64,000 nucleotides of DNA from JAAURB01 sp049647265 (lineage in GTDB: Bacteria > Cyanobacteriota > Cyanobacteriia > Cyanobacteriales > Microcoleaceae): positions 62,001 through 126,000 of the forward strand of contig JBARXJ010000029.1 of the NCBI GenBank assembly GCA_049647265.1, given 5' to 3'. Shown piece by piece: positions 19,413-28,359 of this stretch. The notes under the pieces were generated by a model that saw only the letters and a program-made list of their open reading frames with translations, did not search any database and was not told where the DNA came from. A program made the position numbers and the translations under genes. The first letter of the stretch is position 1, and the number at the start of each line of letters is the position of its first letter.

Positions 19413-19886
19413 TTAAAAGTTAGAAATATTCCCCAGTTTTGCCTGAGTTGCCCGCAGATAATCCTGCGGCTTTAAATCAATCATTGTTCCTCGAATCCCA
19501 GCCGAAACCGCAATAGTCTCAAAAACAGTTGCAATTTCATCGAGATAAACCGGATAATCTTTTTTACTGGCTATTGCAGTCACTCCACCCCGAATATATC
19601 CCGTTAAGGGCTGAACTTCTTTGAGAGAGACTAATTCAATTTTTCGATTCTCAGATAGTTGAGCCAGTGCTTTTAAATCCAAAGCGGCATTGCCGGGAAT
19701 AACTGCAAAACAGACACCGTGTTTATCACCTCTTGCTACTAATGTTTTAAAAATTTGTTCATGAGGTAAACCTAATTTATCGGCTGTGGTTTCGGCGGTT
19801 AAATCATTCAGATCTACCTCATAATGCCGCAGTTCATAAGCTATTTCTAAGTTATCTAATATCCGAACAGCATTGGTTTTCTTCAT
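19413..19886 (-). CDS. ybaK: Cys-tRNA(Pro) deacylase, YbaK type
   Basis: A 157-residue aminoacyl-tRNA editing protein that hydrolyses Cys misacylated to tRNA-Pro. The family features seen are the N-terminal KTNAVRILD, the FKTLVARG block with the conserved lysine, VIPGNAALDLKALA, and GYIRGGVTAIASKK, followed by GIRGTMIDLKPQDYL. Length and order match E. coli YbaK (159 residues), with no sign of a fused synthetase domain. It is a single-gene unit converging on the yggT gene, and is divergent from the alpha-amylase gene 236 bases away. The intervening sequence is AT-rich without other features. Confidence 0.92.
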   Translation of the reverse strand: MKKTNAVRILDNLEIAYELRHYEVDLNDLTAETTADKLGLPHEQIFKTLVARGDKHGVCFAVIPGNAALDLKALAQLSENRKIELVSLKEVQPLTGYIRGGVTAIASKKDYPVYLDEIATVFETIAVSAGIRGTMIDLKPQDYLRATQAKLGNISNF

Positions 19887-20122
19887 AAGATTTTTACAAA
19901 ATTTAATTAATTTACTTTTCTCATCAAAATGATTATATTTGATAATATTTTAAATTCCAAAACATCATATGATTCTCATAATTTAAACAAAAGTTATCAG
20001 TTAATTTGGATGCAAATAGAGATAATATAAAACAGTCTTTATCATTTTAGTCATTCATCTAAAGCGCCTAAATTCAGTGTATTAGATAGAATAACTTATA
20101 AAATCAGGTTTGAGGTATTTTC

Positions 20123-21598
20123 ATGTCCTTTGTAAACGGTACAATGATGCAATATTTCCATTGGTATGTCTCCAATGATGGCAACCTCTGGAATGATACA
20201 AAAAACCACGCAAAAGATCTCGCAGATGCAGGGATAACAGCCCTTTGGTTACCTCCAGCGTATAAAGGGATGAACGGGACTTATGATGTGGGGTACGCGG
20301 TTTATGATATGTATGATTTAGGGGAATTCGATCAAAAAGGAACCATTCGGACTAAATATGGCACTCGTCAGCAATATTTAGATGCAATTGAAACGTTACA
20401 AAGCTATGGAATTCAAGTGTATGCAGATGGCGTTTTAAATCATCGTATGGGGGCGGATAATACAGAGGAAATGTTAGCAACGCCGTTTCATCAAGATAAC
20501 CGCTTGCAACCCATTGGTGACATCCGCAAAATTAAAGCTTATACGCATTATACCTTTCCCGGACGCAACAAAAAACACTCAGATTTTGAATGGCATTGGT
20601 GGCATTTTGACGGGGTTGATTATGATGCATATACCGGAGATTCGAGTCATGTTTATTTACTCGAAGGAAAGCAATTTGATGATTATGTTGCTTTAGAAAA
20701 AGGCAATTTTGCTTATTTAATGGGGACTGATGTAGACTTTCAATTTCATGAAGTCCGAGAAGAAATGATTCGTTGGGGAAAATGGTATCTTGATACTACA
20801 AAAGTTAATGGGTTTCGCCTAGATGCCATTAAACATATTTCTTCTTGGTTTTTCCCGATTTGGCTTGATGAATTAGAGAATTATATTCAGAAAGACTTAT
20901 TTGTTGTGGGTGAATATTGGTTTAATGATGCGTATACATTGCATTGGTATATTGATGCAGTTGGTAACAGAATGTCTGTATTTGATGTACCGCTTCATTA
21001 TAATTTTCATTATGCCAGTAAAGCGGGGGGAAATTATGATATGCGACGTATTTTAGATAACACAATTATGCAACAACGTCCGACTCATGCCGTTACCTTT
21101 GTCGAAAATCATGATTCTCAACCGTTACAAGCCTTAGAAGCCCCGGTTGAACCCTGGTTTAAACCCTTAGCTTATGCGATTATTTTATTACGCTCACAAG
21201 GGTATCCTTGTATCTTTTATGCAGATTATTATGGCGCAAACTATGAAGATTACGGTAAAGATGGTAACCGTTATCCGATTTATTTACCGTCTCATCGTTG
21301 GCTAATTGATAAGTTTTTATATGCCCGTCGTCATTACGCTTATGGCGCACAATATGACTATTTTGATCACTTTAATACGATTGGTTGGACAAGGCTGGGA
21401 AATGCCGAACATCCCCAAGCAATGGCTGTAATTATGAGTGATGGGGCAGGCGGTAATAAATGGATGGAAGTCGGTAAACCTAATACCAAATTTATCGATT
21501 TAACGGAACATATTACTGAGCCGATTTATACCAATGAATGGGGCTGGGCTGAATTTCGTTGTAACGGGGGATCAGTGTCCGTTTGGATAGAAGAATAA
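20123..21598 (+). CDS. amyA: Cytoplasmic alpha-amylase (GH13 subfamily 5 type)
   Basis: A 491-residue glycoside hydrolase that cleaves alpha-1,4 glucan bonds, here presumably in glycogen turnover. There is no signal peptide. The GH13 conserved regions are intact: DGVLNHRMG (region I), GFRLDAIKH with the nucleophile Asp at about 232, VGEYWFND with the acid/base Glu at about 265, and FVENHDSQP with the third Asp at about 331. The start MQYFHWYVSNDGNLW is typical of bacterial cytoplasmic amylases. A GAGGTATTTTC stretch precedes the ATG. A hairpin right after the stop (21601-21633) probably ends the transcript. Confidence 0.94.
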   Translation: MSFVNGTMMQYFHWYVSNDGNLWNDTKNHAKDLADAGITALWLPPAYKGMNGTYDVGYAVYDMYDLGEFDQKGTIRTKYGTRQQYLDAIETLQSYGIQVYADGVLNHRMGADNTEEMLATPFHQDNRLQPIGDIRKIKAYTHYTFPGRNKKHSDFEWHWWHFDGVDYDAYTGDSSHVYLLEGKQFDDYVALEKGNFAYLMGTDVDFQFHEVREEMIRWGKWYLDTTKVNGFRLDAIKHISSWFFPIWLDELENYIQKDLFVVGEYWFNDAYTLHWYIDAVGNRMSVFDVPLHYNFHYASKAGGNYDMRRILDNTIMQQRPTHAVTFVENHDSQPLQALEAPVEPWFKPLAYAIILLRSQGYPCIFYADYYGANYEDYGKDGNRYPIYLPSHRWLIDKFLYARRHYAYGAQYDYFDHFNTIGWTRLGNAEHPQAMAVIMSDGAGGNKWMEVGKPNTKFIDLTEHITEPIYTNEWGWAEFRCNGGSVSVWIEE

Positions 21599-21600
21599 AC

Positions 21601-21633
21601 CTATATTCTCTCTCCGATTTGGAGAGGGTATAG
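21601..21633 (+). terminator. Hairpin after alpha-amylase gene
   Basis: Dyad with arms CTATA..CTCTCC (21601-21615) and GGAGAG..TATAG (21621-21633) around a five-base loop, starting three bases after the stop codon. There is no clear T-run, so it could also be a decayed copy of a dispersed intergenic repeat. Confidence 0.5.
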
Positions 21634-21706
21634 TGAGGTTAATTATTGATAGTATCAGTATGAATTTATTAGTTGAAAAAAAAGACATTAATGAGGTATT
21701 TTCTCT

Positions 21707-22198
21707 ATGAAACTTAGACTAGCTGTTGCGAAAGATCTTCACTTTATTCTGAATCAAGAAACGCGCGAAGAATTTCAAGATTTAATCGCACGTTGGAGCC
21801 CAGATGAACATCTGAGTAATATTAAGAATCCAGACAAAGGTTATTTTATGGTTGAAAGTAATCAGAGTGAGGTTCTGGGTTATATAATTTTATCGGATTT
21901 AAAATCTGTTCATCGCTGTATCTTTTTACAACGAATCGTGATCGCACAACCGGGAAAAGGACAGGGTAAAATTGCACTCAAGTTAATGATGGAAAAAGTC
22001 TTTCAAGACTATAAAGCCCATCGCTTTTGGCTAGATGTATTTGAATATAATCACCGGGCAATATCTGTTTATAAATCTTTGGGTTTTAAAGAAGAAGGCA
22101 AATTAAGAGAAGCCTTTAAACGCGAAGACAAATATCATTCCATACTCATTATGTCAATTTTAGATCGGGAGTATTTTCAGTCCAGTAAAATGAATTAG
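21707..22198 (+). CDS. GNAT family N-acetyltransferase
   Basis: A 163-residue acetyl-CoA-dependent acetyltransferase of the RimJ/RimL-like GNAT class. The acetyl-CoA loop is VIAQPGKGQGKIAL (motif A, Q-x-x-G-x-G/A type), preceded by strands LGYIILSD and CIFLQRIVI and followed by RFWLDVFEYNHRAISVYKSLGFKEEGKLREA, the classic C-terminal GNAT block. The acceptor (protein N-terminus, amine or antibiotic) is not predictable. The gene stands alone after the amylase and before a long non-coding stretch. Confidence 0.88.
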   Translation: MKLRLAVAKDLHFILNQETREEFQDLIARWSPDEHLSNIKNPDKGYFMVESNQSEVLGYIILSDLKSVHRCIFLQRIVIAQPGKGQGKIALKLMMEKVFQDYKAHRFWLDVFEYNHRAISVYKSLGFKEEGKLREAFKREDKYHSILIMSILDREYFQSSKMN

Positions 22199-22550
22199 AG
22201 GAGGTATTCTGATTCCCTGCATCACCCGGTGCTGACACAGGCCAGAGGGATGATGAGGAAAGGCACAATTGAGTGACAATCATGATTCATAGTCTATTGC
22301 AACCGATGACCCATCACCAAGATGTTAAGATTCGCTGGCATATTAAACGTCCGTTCTGAGATTCCGTCCGAGAGTTGATGTATTTTATCCAGTATCAAGT
22401 TATGATAAGCCTCAATTGGATTGATTCACTTGCATAAAATCGAAAATTGAATTGATTGAGTCTTAAATGAGTGCCCTAAGCAACGAATGATGTTGAACCC
22501 GACTGAAAAGCATCTACAGCAAAGACAAGTCAAGAGCGATAAGGACGCTT
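22199..22550. other. Intergenic leader region before the antiporter gene
   Basis: About 350 bases without a gene. A foldback is visible at about 22220-22256, where CATCACCC pairs with GGGATGATG with one bulge. It may be part of a structured 5' leader of the antiporter mRNA, but it matches no riboswitch consensus I know. AAGGACG before the ATG at 22551 is a reasonable ribosome site. Confidence 0.4.
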
Positions 22551-24458
22551 ATGGAAACATCGTTTGAAATTACTTTACTGATGGTAATTACCGTTGTCAG
22601 CGGTATTAGCGCCCAAGTATTAGCAGACTATTTTAAAGTCCCTGCAATTGTATTTCTGCTACTGCTGGGTATTTTAGCAGGCAATGACATCTTAGGACTG
22701 GTTCACCCAAGCCTGTTAGGGGATGGGTTGGAAGTGATTGTCTCTCTTTGTGTCGCACTGATTTTATTTGAGGGGGGACTCAACCTAGAATTACGAGAAA
22801 TTGGCCAAGTTTCTGGGAGTATTCGTAACCTCGTCACCATTGGTATATTAATTACCCTCATCGGTGGCGGTATGGCAGCCCATTGGTTGAGTGAATTTCC
22901 TTGGCCAATTGCTTTTCTCTATGCCTCGTTAGTGGTGGTCACTGGCCCCACTGTCGTTGGCCCTTTGCTGAAGCAAGTTTCAGTTGACCGTCGAGTTGCG
23001 GCCTTACTCGAAGGAGAAGGGGTACTCATTGACCCCGTCGGGGCTATTTTAGCGGTATTGGTGCTGAATGTGGTGCAAAGCGGCACACCTGACCCGGTCG
23101 CTTTATTTCAACAGTTGATTATCCGGTTAGGAACGGGTTTAATTGTTGGGGTGTTGGGTGGGGTTTTATTGGGATGGAGTTTAAAGAGTGCCAGTTTCTT
23201 ATCAGAAGATTTAAAAAATTTAGTTGCCTTAGCTGCGGTTTGGGGATTATATGATATATCCGAAGTGGTGATTAGTGAATCTGGACTGATGACGGCGGTT
23301 GTGACGGGGATTGTGGTTCGCTTTGTCGGTCTACCCGAAATGCGGCAGTTACTGCGGTTTAAAAGTCAGTTAACCATGCTGTCGGTTTCGGTATTATTTA
23401 TTCTCTTGGCGGCTGATTTGTCTCTGCAAAGTATTGTGGCTTTGGGCTGGGGAAGTTTATTAACGGTTATCGTTTTAATGCTCGTTGTACGTCCCCTTAA
23501 CGTTTGGCTTTGTACCCTCAACAGTTCATTAAATTGGCGGCAAAAGCTATTTATTAGTTGGATTGGGCCAAGGGGAATTGTATCGGCTTCTGTATCGTCT
23601 CTGTTTGCCATCATCTTAACTCAACGGGGAATTAACGGGGGTGACTCGATTAAAGCACTGGTTTTCTTAACCATTATCATGACAGTGGTGGTGCAAGGAC
23701 TCACAGCCCGCTGGGTTGCCAATGGTTTAGGTATTACCTCCAGTGCGGCTAAAGGGGCAGTTATCGTCGGTTCTAACCCCATGAGTCGCTTAATTGGACG
23801 GTTATTCCAGGAACGAGGGGAATCTGTAGTGATCATTGATACAGACGCAGAAGCCTGTGAACTGGCAAAACAGGAAGGATTACGAGTGTATCAAAGTAGT
23901 GCTCTCGATACTAATGTTTTAGAAGAAGCCGGATTAGAATCAGTCGGGACGTTTCTGGCGATGACAAAAAATGCAGAGGTGAATTTAGTCTTAGCACAAC
24001 GGGCCGCAGAAGAATTCCGTCCCCCGCGAGTGTTAGCGGTGTTTCCCCTAGACCCCCAAACCAAAAACGCCAATATAGAAAGTGTACAGCAAGCATTTAT
24101 CCCCGACATTCCCATGAAACAATGGAATAAATATTTAGAAGATCAAGAGGTAAAGTTGGGTGAAACGGTGTTAAAACAACCGGGATTAGAATTTCAGCGA
24201 TCGCATTTACGCGCTTTAATTCGAGCCGGAGAACTGATCCCTTTATTATTAGAACGTCAAGGTAGTTTTCAGGTCTTATCCGCTTCGGAAAATTGGCAAG
24301 CCAATGATCATATTATTTATTTATTACATGACCCCAAACCCAAACTATTAAAGCGACTGTCGGGTTCACAGCAATCAGCTCTAACTTTAGAAAAGCATCC
24401 CGTTGTCGAAGAAGTTCCCATTGCAATACCCACAACAGTTGAAACAGAACCGGAATAA
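22551..24458 (+). CDS. CPA1-type Na+(K+)/H+ antiporter with RCK domain
   Basis: A 635-residue inner-membrane cation/proton exchanger. Residues about 1-395 hold about 12 transmembrane helices with the exchanger blocks ILFEGGLNL, VVTGPTVVGPLL and LLEGEGVLIDPVGAI; the acidic residues in the last two fit the CPA1 (NhaP-like) ion path. Residues about 400-520 are a TrkA-N/RCK nucleotide-binding domain (AVIVGSNPMSRLIGRLF, then VVIIDTDAEAC), and the C-terminus resembles TrkA-C. Such proteins keep pH and Na+/K+ balance. Which NhaS paralogue it corresponds to is not clear, so no symbol is given. It is transcribed alone after a long leader. Confidence 0.87.
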   Translation: METSFEITLLMVITVVSGISAQVLADYFKVPAIVFLLLLGILAGNDILGLVHPSLLGDGLEVIVSLCVALILFEGGLNLELREIGQVSGSIRNLVTIGILITLIGGGMAAHWLSEFPWPIAFLYASLVVVTGPTVVGPLLKQVSVDRRVAALLEGEGVLIDPVGAILAVLVLNVVQSGTPDPVALFQQLIIRLGTGLIVGVLGGVLLGWSLKSASFLSEDLKNLVALAAVWGLYDISEVVISESGLMTAVVTGIVVRFVGLPEMRQLLRFKSQLTMLSVSVLFILLAADLSLQSIVALGWGSLLTVIVLMLVVRPLNVWLCTLNSSLNWRQKLFISWIGPRGIVSASVSSLFAIILTQRGINGGDSIKALVFLTIIMTVVVQGLTARWVANGLGITSSAAKGAVIVGSNPMSRLIGRLFQERGESVVIIDTDAEACELAKQEGLRVYQSSALDTNVLEEAGLESVGTFLAMTKNAEVNLVLAQRAAEEFRPPRVLAVFPLDPQTKNANIESVQQAFIPDIPMKQWNKYLEDQEVKLGETVLKQPGLEFQRSHLRALIRAGELIPLLLERQGSFQVLSASENWQANDHIIYLLHDPKPKLLKRLSGSQQSALTLEKHPVVEEVPIAIPTTVETEPE

Positions 24459-24680
24459 ATTCGATCTCTTTTAATCGATTATATCCCGATAAACTATTAT
24501 TCTTTTACTGTTTGACCTGAGTTGAATGACTATAAAATACAGTTCCCTTTATCAGAATAATTGAGAAACAGCATTTTTATCTTTTTCACACCTCTAAAAA
24601 GAAATACAATAATTAGAGTTGATCGAATACAGACAAAGGTACTATAATCTATTACAATAGAGCTTTCAACTACAAGTTAA

Positions 24681-25976
24681 ATGTCTGAGTCTAACGGTAA
24701 AACTGAATCGTTTCCTACGGTTACCCATAATACTGCTCAGCCAGATTTACCATCTTTGACTGAGAATGATCGGACTAAGCCTGAGCAAACTACTCATACA
24801 AATAAGAAAAAGCAGAATATATTCAAGCCGATTGCGCTAGTAATATTATCCAGTTTAGTATTATTTGGAATTACATTTATTCTGGGTAAAGAAGTACAAA
24901 AAAGACGGTTTTCTTCTCAAGTTATCATTAAGCCTCAACTGAATAAAGCAAGTAATAAAACAATTGAGCTTTCTCCAAAACAACAGCTTTTACAAACCCG
25001 TCAATGTCCTGAATGTGATTTACAACAGGCAAATTTAAAGCAAGTGAATTTGAGAGATGCCTATTTATGGAAAGCGAATTTAAGCCAAGCAGATTTACGA
25101 GAATCCTATTTAGAAAGAGCAGATTTACGGGGTGCGAATTTAACTGAAGCAGATTTAAGTTATGCATTATTACAACAAACTAATTTAGGTTACGCTAAAT
25201 TATTAAAGGCTAATTTAGCTCATGCCGATTTAAATTTAGCAAATCTTTGGCAAGCCAACCTGCAAGAAGCTGATTTAGTTCAGTTAAATTTAGAAGAAGC
25301 AAACTTACGGGGAGCAAACTTAAGAAAAGCAAAGTTAATTTCAGCCAACCTGCAAGCAGCCGATTTAGCGAATGCTCAATTAGAAGAAGCAAAATTAGAG
25401 AAAGTTAATCTACAAAACGCGAATTTAGAACGAGCTAATTTAAGAAATACATTACTTTTAAATACTAATTTAACTGAGGCTAATTTATATCAAGCTGATT
25501 TAGGAGATGCTCGACTGATTGATGTGGTTTTACAAGGGGCAAATTTACAAGAAGCCCGGTTATGGGTGACTTCATTAGAAGGGGCAAATTTAGAAGGAAT
25601 TAACCTACAACAAGCAAAGCTGGGTTATGCCAAAATGAAGGATACGAACTTAACGAATGCTAATTTAACCGATGCTATTTTAGAAGGGATTAATTTAGAA
25701 AATGCCGATTTATCAGGGGCGAATTTAGAAGGGGCAAAGTTACAACGGGCGAATTTATTGGGGGCATATTTAGCCGGAGCAAATTTAAAAGAAGCCAACT
25801 TAGAAGGGGCAGATTTACGGGGCGCTTATTTGAAAGGGGCTAACCTTAGAAGTGCTTATTTACAAGGGGCAAATCTACGAGGCGCAAACTTAAAAGGTGC
25901 TAGTTTAAGAGGGACTAATTTACGGGATGCTGACTTAAAAGGGGCTACGCTACCGAATGGTAAAATTGCACCATAA
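24681..25976 (+). CDS. Membrane-anchored pentapeptide-repeat protein
   Basis: A 431-residue protein. A polar N-terminus (about 45 residues) is followed by one transmembrane helix (IALVILSSLVLFGITFIL, about 51-68), a linker with a CPECDL pair of cysteines (about residues 110-114), and then more than 60 consecutive pentapeptide units of the A(N/D)LxX type running to the C-terminus. These fold into a right-handed quadrilateral beta-helix. Such proteins are very abundant in cyanobacteria; most have no known function. The helix should lie outside or inside depending on topology, which is not determinable here. It is transcribed alone; a GC-rich hairpin lies 40 bases past the stop. Confidence 0.9.
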   Translation: MSESNGKTESFPTVTHNTAQPDLPSLTENDRTKPEQTTHTNKKKQNIFKPIALVILSSLVLFGITFILGKEVQKRRFSSQVIIKPQLNKASNKTIELSPKQQLLQTRQCPECDLQQANLKQVNLRDAYLWKANLSQADLRESYLERADLRGANLTEADLSYALLQQTNLGYAKLLKANLAHADLNLANLWQANLQEADLVQLNLEEANLRGANLRKAKLISANLQAADLANAQLEEAKLEKVNLQNANLERANLRNTLLLNTNLTEANLYQADLGDARLIDVVLQGANLQEARLWVTSLEGANLEGINLQQAKLGYAKMKDTNLTNANLTDAILEGINLENADLSGANLEGAKLQRANLLGAYLAGANLKEANLEGADLRGAYLKGANLRSAYLQGANLRGANLKGASLRGTNLRDADLKGATLPNGKIAP

Positions 25977-26018
25977 TATTATTTGTTATTGGTTTCTTGA
26001 GGGCGCACGCTAGTTATT

Positions 26019-26037
26019 GGGCGCACGCAATGCGCCC
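26019..26037. repeat. GC-rich palindrome downstream of the pentapeptide gene
   Basis: GGGCGCA at 26019-26025 pairs with TGCGCCC at 26031-26037 (five-base loop). A second GGGCGCACGC lies just upstream at 26001-26010. It looks like a dispersed palindromic element of the same general kind as the one after acnB, and could stop transcription. Confidence 0.7.
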
Positions 26038-26197
26038 CTACGTTTACATTTTGTAACAGAAAATGTGTTGAATTGTATCTAACCCCCGTAAGCAGGCCAA
26101 CAGGTGCAATAATTTATGGCTGTGTGGCAATATTTACCACGGTTTAATTATCTTTCTATAACTTGAAATCGGACTCAAAATCACACTTTCAGCTATT

Positions 26198-27196
26198 ATG
26201 ACTAATAATTCTAACCTGCTTAACCTCATTCAACGTCCTCGGCGTGTGCGTCGCACAGATGCTTTGCGGCGGATGGTGCAAGAAACCCAACTGACGGTTA
26301 ATGATTTGATATATCCTTTGTTTGTGATGGAAGGAGAAAATCAAAAAGTTGAAGTATCTTCTATGCCGGGAAGTTATCGTTATACCCTAGATTTATTACT
26401 TAAAGAAGTTGCAGAAGCGTATGAATTAGGAATTCCTGCAATTGCTTTGTTTCCCCTGGTTGCGGAAGAGAAAAAAGATAACGCAGGGACTGAAAGTTAT
26501 AACCCGGATGGCTTAGTGCAGCGGACAGTGCGGGCTATTAAACAAGAAATTCCCGATATTATGATTGTAACCGATGTTGCCCTCGATCCGTTTTCCAGTA
26601 AAGGTCATGACGGTATTGTCAGTGATGCCGGGGAAATTCTCAACGATGAAACGGTGGAAGTGTTGGTAAAACAGTCCATTTCCCACGCTGAAGCGGGGGC
26701 GGATATTGTGGCACCGTCTGATATGATGGATGGACGCATCGGGGCGATTCGAGAAGGGTTAGATGAAGCCGGATATATTAATGTTAGCATTCTGGCTTAT
26801 TCAGCAAAATATGCCTCTGCTTATTATGGCCCGTTTCGGGATGCTTTAGAATCTGCGCCCAAATTTGGCGATAAGAAAACCTATCAAATGGACCCGGCTA
26901 ACTCTCGTGAAGCCTTAACGGAGGTTGCCTTAGATATTTCAGAAGGGGCGGATATGGTGATGGTAAAGCCTGCTTTAGCTTACCTTGATATCATTCAATT
27001 GGTTCGCTCTGCCACAGATATTCCGGTTGCGGCTTATAACGTCAGCGGTGAATATGCCATGATTAAAGCAGCGGGCGAGAAAGGCTGGATAGACGAGAAA
27101 AAAGTAATGTTAGAAACCCTGACCAGTATGAAACGGGCTGGGGCTGACGTGATTTTAACCTATTTTGCCAAAGAAGTTGCGTTAATTTTACGTTAG
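26198..27196 (+). CDS. hemB: Delta-aminolevulinic acid dehydratase (porphobilinogen synthase)
   Basis: Condenses two 5-aminolevulinate molecules to porphobilinogen, the second committed step of heme, chlorophyll and phycobilin synthesis. The 332-residue protein has both active-site lysines, in SAKYAS (about 208) and MVKPALAY (about 261). The metal site reads DVALDPFSSKGHDG, with Asp/Ala in place of the cysteines of the zinc enzymes, so it is the Mg2+-dependent type found in phototrophs. Cytosolic octamer by family. Transcribed alone; no other tetrapyrrole gene is in the window. Confidence 0.97.
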   Translation: MTNNSNLLNLIQRPRRVRRTDALRRMVQETQLTVNDLIYPLFVMEGENQKVEVSSMPGSYRYTLDLLLKEVAEAYELGIPAIALFPLVAEEKKDNAGTESYNPDGLVQRTVRAIKQEIPDIMIVTDVALDPFSSKGHDGIVSDAGEILNDETVEVLVKQSISHAEAGADIVAPSDMMDGRIGAIREGLDEAGYINVSILAYSAKYASAYYGPFRDALESAPKFGDKKTYQMDPANSREALTEVALDISEGADMVMVKPALAYLDIIQLVRSATDIPVAAYNVSGEYAMIKAAGEKGWIDEKKVMLETLTSMKRAGADVILTYFAKEVALILR

Positions 27197-27404
27197 TTAT
27201 GGTATCCCTATTCTATTGCTGCGTCCAGCTATAGTTGTTATTGACTGACAAAAAAGCAGTGCAACGTGACGCACCCTACCGTATTATCTAATTTTCCCAT
27301 GGAGGCGTTCACAGCAGAACGTCTCTATAATATTATGTGTCTTTGTCGAATAACTTTTGGGTATCCCACCACTCATCTGCTGAAATTACTTGATTTTTGA
27401 AATT

Positions 27405-27836
27405 ATGTCTTCGACTGCCACCCCTTTACCTCCTGCATTAGAACGAATTGTACAACGCTTTAAGCGGGCATCGTCAAATAAACTGCGTTATGAACAATTA
27501 TTATCCTTAGCCCAGAAACTCCCTGAATTTCCCGCTGACCAAAAAATAGCAGAAAATAAAGTTCCCGGTTGTGTCTCTCAAGTCTATGTCATCGCCGAAT
27601 TAGATGAAGCCGGAAACATCCAATTTCAAGGAGACTCCGATGCCCAACTGACAAAAGGTTTAGTTGCCTTGTTAATACGTGGGTTAAATGGACTGCCGCC
27701 GCAAGACATTGTTAAACTCACCCCTGATTTTATCCCGGAAACGGGACTGCAAGCCAGTTTAACCCCTTCCCGCGCTAACGGATTTTTTAATATCTTTAAA
27801 ACGTTACAAAAAAAAGCTTTAGAATCTCAAAATTAA
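27405..27836 (+). CDS. sufE: SufE family cysteine-desulfurase activator
   Basis: A protein of about 143 residues that accepts persulfide sulfur from the desulfurase SufS and passes it to the SufBCD scaffold for Fe-S assembly. The acceptor cysteine is in NKVPGCVSQVYV, followed by the usual conserved C-terminal helix block LLIRGLNGLPPQDI. Length is typical of SufE. I chose ATG at 27405 over an in-frame TTG at 27390. It precedes hisI by two bases, suggesting coupled expression, though the functions are unrelated. The rest of suf is not in the window. Confidence 0.92.
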   Translation: MSSTATPLPPALERIVQRFKRASSNKLRYEQLLSLAQKLPEFPADQKIAENKVPGCVSQVYVIAELDEAGNIQFQGDSDAQLTKGLVALLIRGLNGLPPQDIVKLTPDFIPETGLQASLTPSRANGFFNIFKTLQKKALESQN

Positions 27837-27838
27837 TC

Positions 27839-28180
27839 ATGAATCAAGATTATTTGTGGATAGAAACATTAAAGTTTAATGAAAAAGGATTAATTCCCGC
27901 TATTGCCCAAGATGCTAAAGATGGCACGGTATTAATGATGGCATGGATGAATAAAGATTCGATTCAGAAAACATTACAAACAAAAGAAGCACATTATTGG
28001 AGTCGTTCTCGTTCGGAGTTATGGCACAAAGGCGCAACATCTGGGCATATCCAAAAAGTCAAACAGATTTACTATGATTGTGACGCAGATACCTTGTTAA
28101 TTCAAATAGAACAAATTGGTAATATTGCCTGTCATACTGGAAAAAGAAGTTGTTTTTTTAATAGCGTTCATTTATCCTAA
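27839..28180 (+). CDS. hisI: Phosphoribosyl-AMP cyclohydrolase
   Basis: Third step of histidine synthesis: opens the adenine ring of phosphoribosyl-AMP. The 113-residue protein is the stand-alone HisI form with no fused HisE pyrophosphohydrolase. The metal-binding block DCDADTLLIQ and the cysteine-containing IACHTGKRSCFF, which together bind Zn and Mg in the family, are intact; the substrate-recognition helix HYWSRSRSELWHKGATSG is also clear. It starts two bases after the sufE stop, so it is probably translated from the same mRNA. Confidence 0.95.
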   Translation: MNQDYLWIETLKFNEKGLIPAIAQDAKDGTVLMMAWMNKDSIQKTLQTKEAHYWSRSRSELWHKGATSGHIQKVKQIYYDCDADTLLIQIEQIGNIACHTGKRSCFFNSVHLS

Positions 28181-28359
28181 AGTTTTATAATTTAGCCAGT
28201 TATAATTTATCTCTAAAAACTCTAAAAAATATCATCAATAGCTTCAGGTAGGTTACGGTAAAATTTGGCAAGTATTTATCTATTTTTATTCATGCCTAAC
28301 CCATCCTACAATATTATTTTCTGTTCCTTATTCCCTATTCCCTATTACAATTATTCAAA

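Noticed and set aside
22199..22550. Riboswitch (c-di-AMP, Na+ or Li+ type) before the antiporter gene
   Set aside because: None of the consensus blocks I know for these classes is recognisable; only a simple stem is visible.
24990..25970. Dense short DNA repeats
   Set aside because: These are the coding repeats of the pentapeptide protein, not a CRISPR array or satellite.
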